Positions 1 through 5,214 of a DNA stretch of 20,536 bases are shown in pieces. Made by a program: the position numbers and the translations under genes. The DNA is from an uncultured Oscillospiraceae bacterium (GTDB lineage Bacteria > Bacillota > Clostridia > Oscillospirales > Oscillospiraceae): the NCBI GenBank assembly GCA_910579595.1, contig CAJTVM010000049.1, forward strand, positions 1-20,536. Reading direction: 5' to 3'. Position 1 is the first letter of the stretch, and every line of letters starts with the position of its first letter. The notes under the pieces are model-generated. The model had not been told where the DNA came from and did no database searches. It worked only from the letters and a program-made list of their open reading frames with translations.

Positions 1-170
1 GGATGTGCCGTCTGCCCCATATAAGCAGCGATGATGGATCGGTCCCGCGCAACGCGCACCCGTGAACCGTGTCAGGCGGGGAACCGAGCAGCACTAAGCG
101 GATCTGCGCGTGTGCCGCGGGGCTGCCGATCTTGAGCCGGCTGTATGGGTAACGGGTATATGCTGTTCTT
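1..170 (+). ncRNA. ffs: Signal recognition particle RNA, large Firmicutes type (5' end outside window)
   Basis: This is the RNA scaffold of the signal recognition particle, which binds Ffh and targets nascent membrane and secreted proteins. The diagnostic domain IV is at 71-92: GTCAGG, a CGG/CCG stem capped by a GGAA tetraloop (80-83), then AGCAGC. The apical stem differs from the Bacillus one (UCC/GGA) but pairs perfectly, so it is compensated. Flanking helices also pair: 36-52 with about 105-131, the CCCCATAT stretch near 16-23 with CTGTATGGG near 141-149, and 3-11 with 152-161. Wording such as GGTCCCGCGCAACG (41-54) and TGTGCCGCGGGGCTGCC (111-127) follows the Bacillus subtilis scRNA closely. 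The Alu-like 5' domain should lie upstream of base 1. The 3' end is not clear and is placed at about 170 from the last helix. As in Bacillus, the gene lies just upstream of dnaX. Confidence 0.9.
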
Positions 171-215
171 CAAAGGCCGGTTCGCGGTCTTGTTGTGCGT
201 TGAATGCCTCCGGCG

Positions 216-247
216 GGTTACTTTCTCTCACGCGAGAGAAAGTAACC
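216..247. repeat. Perfect 14-bp hairpin (dispersed palindromic repeat type)
   Basis: The arms GGTTACTTTCTCTC (216-229) and GAGAGAAAGTAACC (234-247) are perfect inverted copies around a four-base loop. No T-run follows on either strand, so it does not look like a terminator. The GTAACCAAAGAGCGC wording after the right arm resembles palindromic intergenic repeats I associate with many bacterial genomes. That association is from memory and was not searched. Confidence 0.75.
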
Positions 248-256
248 AAAGAGCGC

Positions 257-280
257 ACATAGGGGCTGCGGCCCCTATGT
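257..280. repeat. Perfect 10-bp hairpin next to the first palindrome
   Basis: ACATAGGGGC (257-266) and GCCCCTATGT (271-280) are perfect inverted arms around TGCG. It starts nine bases after the preceding hairpin, so the two may belong to one composite repeat unit. The following stretch to about 411 holds further G/C-rich partial inverted repeats (GGGGCC near 314 and GGCCCC near 342) but no gene I can support. Confidence 0.65.
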
Positions 281-414
281 ACCCCAGGGGCTTTCTCAAG
301 AAGATGGCAGTTTGGGGCCGGCGCATGAGGCCGGGATTGATTGGCCCCTATTTCTGCTGCCGCCCATATGTGGGTACTGTCGATTGGGCGGGGCCCACGG
401 TCAAGCGCCTTTAA

Positions 415-576
415 GAACCTGTATTCACAGCCGAAACCGCCGGATGGGCGAGGGATTTTCCCGTCAGGCAAGGCAAATTTTCGCAGGAATTATTGTGTTT
501 ATTTCAAGAAAATTTAACGCGGCATGGTGGGAAAAGACCCGGCCAAACGGTGAATTGAGGTTGTGAATACAGGTTC
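415..576. mobile_element. MITE-like element with 15-bp terminal inverted repeats
   Basis: The left end GAACCTGTATTCACA (415-429) and the right end TGTGAATACAGGTTC (562-576) are perfect inverted repeats. Both ends are flanked by TAA (412-414 and 577-579), which looks like a 3-bp target duplication. The 162-bp interior has no plausible gene, so the element would depend on a transposase encoded elsewhere. A 3-bp TNA-type duplication fits IS5-superfamily transposition, but the family assignment is inference. It sits between the SRP RNA gene and dnaX. Confidence 0.8.
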
Positions 577-589
577 TAAGGTGTATGTT
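561..589 (+). promoter_or_regulatory. Possible dnaX promoter using the MITE right end as -35
   Basis: TTGTGA (561-566) overlaps the right terminal repeat of the MITE-like element. It is followed after exactly 17 bases by TATGTT (584-589). Each hexamer matches the sigma-A consensus at four of six positions. The spacing is ideal but the hexamers are weak, so this is only a candidate. Confidence 0.25.
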
Positions 590-612
590 GATACGGAACT
601 GGGGCGTTTGGA

Positions 613-648
613 GCGCAGCGTTATTCGCGCTGCGCATTTCTTTTATTT
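613..648 (+). terminator. Terminator-like hairpin immediately before the dnaX ribosome binding site
   Basis: GCGCAGCG (613-620) pairs perfectly with CGCTGCGC (628-635) around a seven-base loop, and ATTTCTTTTATTT (636-648) follows. The T-rich tail begins right at the stem base, as in an intrinsic terminator. The dnaX Shine-Dalgarno sequence starts three bases later (651). It may end SRP RNA read-through or attenuate dnaX. Confidence 0.5.
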
Positions 649-664
649 CCAGAGGTGATTTCGG

Positions 665-2440
665 ATGTACCAGGCGTTATACCGCAAATGGCGTTCCCGC
701 ACCTTCGACGCGGTGGTGGGCCAGCAGCACGTCACCCAGACCCTGAAGCGTCAGGTGCAGTCCGGGCGGCTGTCCCACGCCTACCTGTTCACCGGCACCC
801 GGGGGACGGGCAAAACCTCCTGCGCCAAACTGCTGGCCCGGGCGGTGAACTGTGAAAATCCCCAGGACGGCAGCCCCTGCAACGCCTGCCCTTCCTGTCT
901 GGGTATTGAGAACGGCTCCATTCTGGATGTACTGGAGCTGGACGCCGCTTCCAACAACCGGGTGGACGATATGCGCGCCATGATGGATGAGGCGGTGTAC
1001 ACCCCCTCCACCGTGAAGAAGCGGGTGTACATCATCGATGAGGTGCATATGCTGTCCGCTCAGGCGTTCAACGCTCTGCTGCAGATTCTGGAGGAACCGC
1101 CCAAGCATTTGATGTTCATCCTGGCCACCACCGAGATCCACAAGGTGCCGGCCACCATCAAAAGCCGGTGCCAGCAATTTTCGTTCAAGCGCATCCGCGC
1201 CGAGGACATCGCCGCCCATCTGCTCTATGTGGCGGGGGAGGAGGGGTTCACCCTCACCGGCGGCGGGTCGGCGCTGATTGCCCGTTTGGCGGACGGAGGA
1301 ATGAGGGACGCTTTGTCCCTGCTGGATCAGTGTTCCGGCGGCGGGGGCACAGTGGACGAGGACAGGGTGTATTCCTGCCTGGGACTGGCGGGGAACCTGG
1401 AAACGGCCCGCCTGCTGTGGGATGCAGCCCAGGGGGATGCGGCCTCCGCGCTGGAGCGGCTTGACAGGCTGTACGCCGGGGGTAAGGAGATGGCCGCCCT
1501 GGCGGGGGAGCTGTCCGCCCTGGTGCGGGATCTGCTGGTGCGCAAAACCGCCCCCAAGACGGGCGGCGCCCTGATGACCGGCGGCTTCGATGGGGAGACG
1601 CTGCGCAGGCTGTCCGCCCGGTTTGACGTGCCCCGGCTGGTGCAGATGCTGAATTTATTGCAGCGGACGGCGGCGGATCTCACCCGCTCCGCCAACCGCC
1701 GCACCGATATGGAGCTGTGCCTGGTGACGCTGTGCGATCCCAGTTTGGACAGCTCTCCGGCGGGGCTGAACACCCGGATTGCCCGGTTGGAGCAGGGGGG
1801 GGCGCGCGCCCCAGCCCCGGCGGCGGAAGCGTTCCCCGCCCCAAAGCGGCAAGCGCCGCCCCCGAAGGAGGTTTCTTGGGATCCCCCCCCGATCCGGGAC
1901 GAGGTGCCTTGGGAGGAACCGCCCCTGCGGGATGAGGACGCGGTGCCGGAGCTGGACGGGGCGCCGCCCGCGCTGGAACCTGCGGCACCGCCCCAGAGCC
2001 GTCCCGCGCCCACAGCGCCGGAGGAGAATCCGCCACCGGCCCCCGCGCCGGAGAAAAAAACGGAGCCTGCCCCGGCCCCGGCGGCAAAAGGGGACTGGCC
2101 GGGCTGGGCCGCGTTCCGGGATCAGCTCAGGGGTGTGATGGAGATCAGCGATTACAGCTTTATCAGCAGCGACGCCATGGCCCAGGGCCGCTGGGACGGG
2201 CAGGAGTTCACCCTGTGGGTGGCCAACAGCTTTCTGAAAACCATGCTGGACAAACCGGCCTTTACCCGGCTGGCGGCGGAGCAGATCCAGCGCCTCACCG
2301 GCGTCCCGGCCCGGGTGTCGGTGAAGGAGGGCACGGCCCCGGCGGAGGACGCCACGGCCGTAGAACCGGGTTTGCCGGACACGGTGGACGCGCTGGAAGC
2401 GTTTTTGGCCCAGGGCGGGGATAATATCATTGTTGAGTAA
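665..2440 (+). CDS. dnaX: DNA polymerase III subunit gamma/tau
   Basis: This 591-residue protein is the clamp-loader ATPase of the replisome; it loads the beta clamp and tethers polymerase cores. The N-terminal AAA+ domain shows Walker A GTRGTGKTS (residues 44-52), a zinc-binding set C63, C72, C75 and C78, Walker B with D125-E126 (VYIIDEVH), sensor residues near 155 and the SRC motif at 167-169. A clamp-loader collar follows to about 375, then a proline- and acid-rich linker (about 375-475) and a C-terminal tau-like domain that in relatives contacts the polymerase. The start ATG has AGAGGTGA at 651-658, six bases upstream. Length and layout are normal for Firmicutes. An A7 run (2054-2060) lies in the linker. 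The gene follows the SRP RNA gene and precedes ybaB, the usual Firmicutes order. The identification is secure. Confidence 0.97.
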   Translation: MYQALYRKWRSRTFDAVVGQQHVTQTLKRQVQSGRLSHAYLFTGTRGTGKTSCAKLLARAVNCENPQDGSPCNACPSCLGIENGSILDVLELDAASNNRVDDMRAMMDEAVYTPSTVKKRVYIIDEVHMLSAQAFNALLQILEEPPKHLMFILATTEIHKVPATIKSRCQQFSFKRIRAEDIAAHLLYVAGEEGFTLTGGGSALIARLADGGMRDALSLLDQCSGGGGTVDEDRVYSCLGLAGNLETARLLWDAAQGDAASALERLDRLYAGGKEMAALAGELSALVRDLLVRKTAPKTGGALMTGGFDGETLRRLSARFDVPRLVQMLNLLQRTAADLTRSANRRTDMELCLVTLCDPSLDSSPAGLNTRIARLEQGGARAPAPAAEAFPAPKRQAPPPKEVSWDPPPIRDEVPWEEPPLRDEDAVPELDGAPPALEPAAPPQSRPAPTAPEENPPPAPAPEKKTEPAPAPAAKGDWPGWAAFRDQLRGVMEISDYSFISSDAMAQGRWDGQEFTLWVANSFLKTMLDKPAFTRLAAEQIQRLTGVPARVSVKEGTAPAEDATAVEPGLPDTVDALEAFLAQGGDNIIVE

Positions 2441-2458
2441 ACCTACAGCGCCGAGCCG

Positions 2459-2477
2459 CCGCGAACAGGCGAGGCGT
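2459..2477 (+). repeat. Intergenic repeat, copy 1 (between dnaX and ybaB)
   Basis: CCGCGAACAGGCGAGGCGT recurs with one change at 2909-2927, on the other side of ybaB. Both copies follow a GAGCCG motif and sit in short intergenic gaps on the same strand. Confidence 0.6.
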
Positions 2478-2511
2478 GAGTGGGGCACATGATGTAGAGG
2501 AGGTACACAAT

Positions 2512-2859
2512 ATGGCAAAGGGATTCAACAGCCGCGGTATGGGCGGCATGGGCGGCGGCAACATGAACAATATGATCCGTCAGGCCCAAAAGATGCAGCA
2601 GGATATGCTTAAGGCTCAGGAGGAGCTGGAGAGCAAGGTCTACGAGGCAGCGGCGGGGGGGGGCGTGGTGTCCGCCGCCGTGTCCGGCAAGAAGGAGCTG
2701 GTGGGCGTTACCATCGACCCCGAGGCGGTGGATCCGGAGGATGTGGAGATGCTCCAGGATCTGATCGTGGCCGCCGTCAACGAGGCGCTGCGCAAGGCAA
2801 ACGAGGATGCGGCCAGCCAGATGTCCAAGCTCACCGGCGGATTGAATCTGCCGTTCTGA
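2512..2859 (+). CDS. ybaB: YbaB/EbfC family nucleoid-associated protein
   Basis: This 115-residue protein belongs to the YbaB/EbfC family of small dimeric DNA-binding proteins, encoded next to dnaX in most bacteria. The N-terminus is rich in Gly, Met and Asn (residues 7-21). An amphipathic helix follows (MIRQAQKMQQDMLKAQEELE), then a beta segment with VVSAAVSGKKELVGVTIDPE and a C-terminal helix ending in LTGGLNLPF, the family's typical end. A longer reading from a GTG at 2476 is possible. The ATG at 2512 is preferred because AGAGGAGGT (2496-2504) precedes it at good spacing and MAKGF is the usual family start. Codons are strongly C/G-ending, suggesting good expression. In relatives recR follows; here it does not. 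Confidence 0.93.
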   Translation: MAKGFNSRGMGGMGGGNMNNMIRQAQKMQQDMLKAQEELESKVYEAAAGGGVVSAAVSGKKELVGVTIDPEAVDPEDVEMLQDLIVAAVNEALRKANEDAASQMSKLTGGLNLPF

Positions 2860-2875
2860 CGTCTGAGCCGTGTTA

Positions 2876-2927
2876 GGCCGCAAAGCGGCCATAGGCCTGA
2901 GCCGCGCGCCGCGAACAGGCGAAGCGT
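2876..2927 (+). repeat. Intergenic hairpin plus repeat copy 2 (between ybaB and the NUDIX gene)
   Basis: GGCCGC (2876-2881) and GCGGCC (2885-2890) form a tight hairpin around AAA. It is followed at 2909-2927 by CCGCGAACAGGCGAAGCGT, a near-exact copy of the repeat at 2459-2477. The second copy can itself fold: CGCCGCG at 2907-2913 pairs with CGTGGCG at 2925-2931, with one G-T pair. No T-run follows, so neither hairpin looks like a terminator. Confidence 0.55.
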
Positions 2928-2947
2928 GGCGTTAGTGAGGTAATTAC

Positions 2948-3442
2948 ATGACGATGCACAACAGCACCCTGGGCTACCTGGAGAACGCCCGGGGGGAATA
3001 TCTGATGCTCCACCGGGTGAAGAAGAAGGTGGACGTCAATAAGGACAAATGGATCGGCGTGGGCGGCCATTTCGAGGATGGTGAGAGTCCCGACGAGTGC
3101 TTTTGCCGGGAGGTGCGGGAGGAGACGGGCCTGATCCTCACCGGCTGGCGCTTCCGGGGGGTGGTCACCTTCCTCAACGGGGGCTGGGACGGGGAATATA
3201 TGTACCTGTTCACCGCCGATGGCTGGACCGGGGAGCTGCTCCAGGACTGCGACGAGGGCGAGCTGGCCTGGGTGCCCAAAGAGAAGGTGGCGGATCTGCC
3301 CATCTGGGAGGGGGATAAGATCTTCCTCAAACTGCTGGCGGAGGACGCCCCGCCCTTCCTGCTCACGCTGGAGTACAAGCATGGGGACGACCGGCTGATC
3401 CGGGCCGTGCTGGACGGCAGGACCATCGTGTCAAATGAATAA
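2948..3442 (+). CDS. NUDIX hydrolase, MutT/8-oxo-dGTP diphosphatase-like
   Basis: This 164-residue protein has one NUDIX domain. The NUDIX box runs from G40 to L62 and satisfies the full pattern: G40, E46, then R54-E55-V56, E58-E59, G61 and L62. These residues bind the metal and hydrolyse a nucleoside diphosphate linked to another moiety. The N-terminal stretch TLGYLENARGEYLMLHR and the box wording resemble 8-oxo-dGTP diphosphatases of Firmicutes, so nucleotide-pool cleaning is likely. Substrate cannot be fixed from sequence. The start ATG follows GTGAGGT at normal spacing. The oligoendopeptidase gene begins 14 bases after its stop, so the two are probably co-transcribed. It occupies the position where recR usually follows ybaB. 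Confidence 0.88.
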   Translation: MTMHNSTLGYLENARGEYLMLHRVKKKVDVNKDKWIGVGGHFEDGESPDECFCREVREETGLILTGWRFRGVVTFLNGGWDGEYMYLFTADGWTGELLQDCDEGELAWVPKEKVADLPIWEGDKIFLKLLAEDAPPFLLTLEYKHGDDRLIRAVLDGRTIVSNE

Positions 3443-3456
3443 GGAGATGGATATCT

Positions 3457-5160
3457 ATGAAATTTTCCGAGATGCCCTACGAGCGCCCTGATGTGGAGGC
3501 GTTCAAGGGACAGCTGACCGAGCTTACCAACCGCCTGAAGGCGGCGGGCAGCTATGACGAGGCCAGGGCCGTGTTTATAGAGAAGGAGGAGGCATACCGG
3601 CGCTTCAATACCAACTTCGATCTGGCCAGCATCCGCAACACCATCGATACCCGGGACGAATTCTATGATGGGGAGATAACCTTCTGGAATGCCGCCGGCC
3701 CGGAGTTGGAGGAGTATTCCAAGGCGTGGACGGCGGCTATGCTGTCCTCCCCCTTCCGGGAGAATTTCGCGGCGGAGTACGGCGGCCTGATGTTTGTCAA
3801 CGCGGAGATTGAGCTGAAAACCTTTTCGCCCGAGATCGTGCCCCAGCTTCAAAAAGAGAACGATCTGACCCAGGAATACCAGAAGCTCATCGCTTCGGCA
3901 AAAATCCCCTTTGAGGGCGGCGAGTACACCATCTCCCAGATGACCCCATTCACCACCGACGCGGATGATACCCGCCGTCTGGCGGCGTGGAAGGCGGTGG
4001 GGACGTGGTATAAAGAGCACCAGGCGGATCTGGACCGCATCTATGATGAACTGACCCGCCTGCGGGACGAGATGGGCCGCAAGCTGGGCTATGAGGGCTA
4101 CACCCAGCTGGGCTACTACCGCATGGGCCGCAACTGCTATGGCAGGGAGGACGTGGAGCGGTTCCGCGCCGCCGTGCGCAAGTACCTGGTTCCCCTGGCT
4201 GACCGGATTTTCCGTGCCCAGGCAGAGCGCATCGGGGTGGCGTATCCCTTGAGCTATGCCGACAACGCCCTGAAGTTCCGTTCCGGCAACCCGCGCCCCC
4301 AGGGCACGGCGGACGATATCCTGGCCCAGGGCATGAAATTCTACGGTGAGCTGTCCCCGGAGACGGCCGAGTTTTTCCGCACCATGCTGGACAGCGAGCT
4401 GCTGGACGTGCTGTCCACCGAAGGGAAGGCCGGGGGCGGCTACTGCACCTCTATCCCGGAGTACCGGGTGCCTTTCATCTTCGCCAACTTCAACGGCACC
4501 CAAGGGGACGTGGAGGTGGTCACCCACGAGGCGGGCCACGCGTTTGCCTACTGGATGAACCGGGACCGGGTGCCTATGGAGTATGCCTGGCCGGGAATGG
4601 AGGCCTGCGAGGTTCATTCCATGTCCATGGAGTTCATGGCCTGGCCCTGGATTGAGGGCTTTTTCGGCCCCGATTCCCGCAAGTTCCTGTACAGCCATCT
4701 GGCCGGGGCGCTGACCTTCATCCCTTACGGAACCCTGGTGGATCATTTCCAGCACGAGGTATATGCCCGCCCGGACATGACCCCCGCCCAGCGCCACGCC
4801 AAGTGGAAGGAGCTGCAGGAGGTGTATATGCCTTGGGTGAGGCTGGATGGGGACATCCCCTTCTTCTCTGAGGGGGAGGCGTGGCAGAGGCAGAGCCACA
4901 TTTACGAGGCCCCCTTCTATTATATTGACTACTGTCTGGCCCAGACAGTGGCACTGGAATTCTGGGCGCTGCTGCAAAAAGACAAAAAGGGGGCCTGGGA
5001 GAAGTATATGGCCTACACCCGCCAGGGTGGCAGCCGTACCTTCACCGAGCTGCTGGAAAACGCGGGACTGGACAGCCCGTTTGATGAAAAGTGCCTGCGT
5101 GGTGTGTGCGAGACAGCCAGCCAGTGGCTGGATCAGTTCGACCTCACCGGCATTGCGTGA
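3457..5160 (+). CDS. M3 family oligoendopeptidase (PepF-like)
   Basis: This 567-residue zinc metallopeptidase of the M3 family cleaves short peptides in the cytoplasm. The zinc motif HEAGH lies at residues 357-361, with H357 and H361 as ligands and E358 as catalytic base. E385 in the EACEVHSMSME stretch is the likely third ligand, about the expected distance downstream. The C-terminal stretch with YEAPFYYIDYCLAQ (near 485-500) matches the substrate-binding region of PepF-type enzymes. No signal peptide is visible, and the length is normal for the compact clostridial branch. AAGGAGATGG at 3441-3450 serves the ATG at 3457. A perfect 18-bp terminator stem follows the stop directly. It is probably involved in recycling or using peptides; the exact substrates are unknown. 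Confidence 0.93.
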   Translation: MKFSEMPYERPDVEAFKGQLTELTNRLKAAGSYDEARAVFIEKEEAYRRFNTNFDLASIRNTIDTRDEFYDGEITFWNAAGPELEEYSKAWTAAMLSSPFRENFAAEYGGLMFVNAEIELKTFSPEIVPQLQKENDLTQEYQKLIASAKIPFEGGEYTISQMTPFTTDADDTRRLAAWKAVGTWYKEHQADLDRIYDELTRLRDEMGRKLGYEGYTQLGYYRMGRNCYGREDVERFRAAVRKYLVPLADRIFRAQAERIGVAYPLSYADNALKFRSGNPRPQGTADDILAQGMKFYGELSPETAEFFRTMLDSELLDVLSTEGKAGGGYCTSIPEYRVPFIFANFNGTQGDVEVVTHEAGHAFAYWMNRDRVPMEYAWPGMEACEVHSMSMEFMAWPWIEGFFGPDSRKFLYSHLAGALTFIPYGTLVDHFQHEVYARPDMTPAQRHAKWKELQEVYMPWVRLDGDIPFFSEGEAWQRQSHIYEAPFYYIDYCLAQTVALEFWALLQKDKKGAWEKYMAYTRQGGSRTFTELLENAGLDSPFDEKCLRGVCETASQWLDQFDLTGIA

Positions 5161-5208
5161 ACAAGCGCCGGGAGCGGATAAAATTCCGCTCCCGGCGCTT
5201 GTCTTTTA
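5161..5208 (+). terminator. Strong intrinsic terminator after the oligoendopeptidase gene
   Basis: Arms at 5161-5178 and 5185-5202 form a perfect 18-bp stem around TAAAAT, followed by CTTTT. It begins directly after the stop codon of the upstream gene. The convergent ClpC-like gene ends 13 bases further on, so the stem may also hinder converging transcription, although there is no T-run on the minus strand. Confidence 0.9.
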
Positions 5209-5214
5209 GGAAGG

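Noticed and set aside
94..471. Short open frames on both strands (94-471 minus, 145-414 plus) over the SRP RNA end and hairpin region
   Set aside because: They read through the SRP RNA, both perfect hairpins and into the MITE-like element. Translations look like repeat sequence (VTFSHARESNQ-type) rather than protein.
1655..2518. Open frame of 287 codons on the minus strand opposite dnaX
   Set aside because: It is antisense to the proline-rich linker and C-terminus of dnaX, has a biased His/Arg/Gly make-up and no motifs.
2974..4977. Open frame of 667 codons on the minus strand opposite the NUDIX and oligoendopeptidase genes
   Set aside because: It is a by-product of GC-rich codons. The protein is rich in His, Gly, Leu and Arg without motifs, while both plus-strand genes have complete catalytic motifs and ribosome binding sites.
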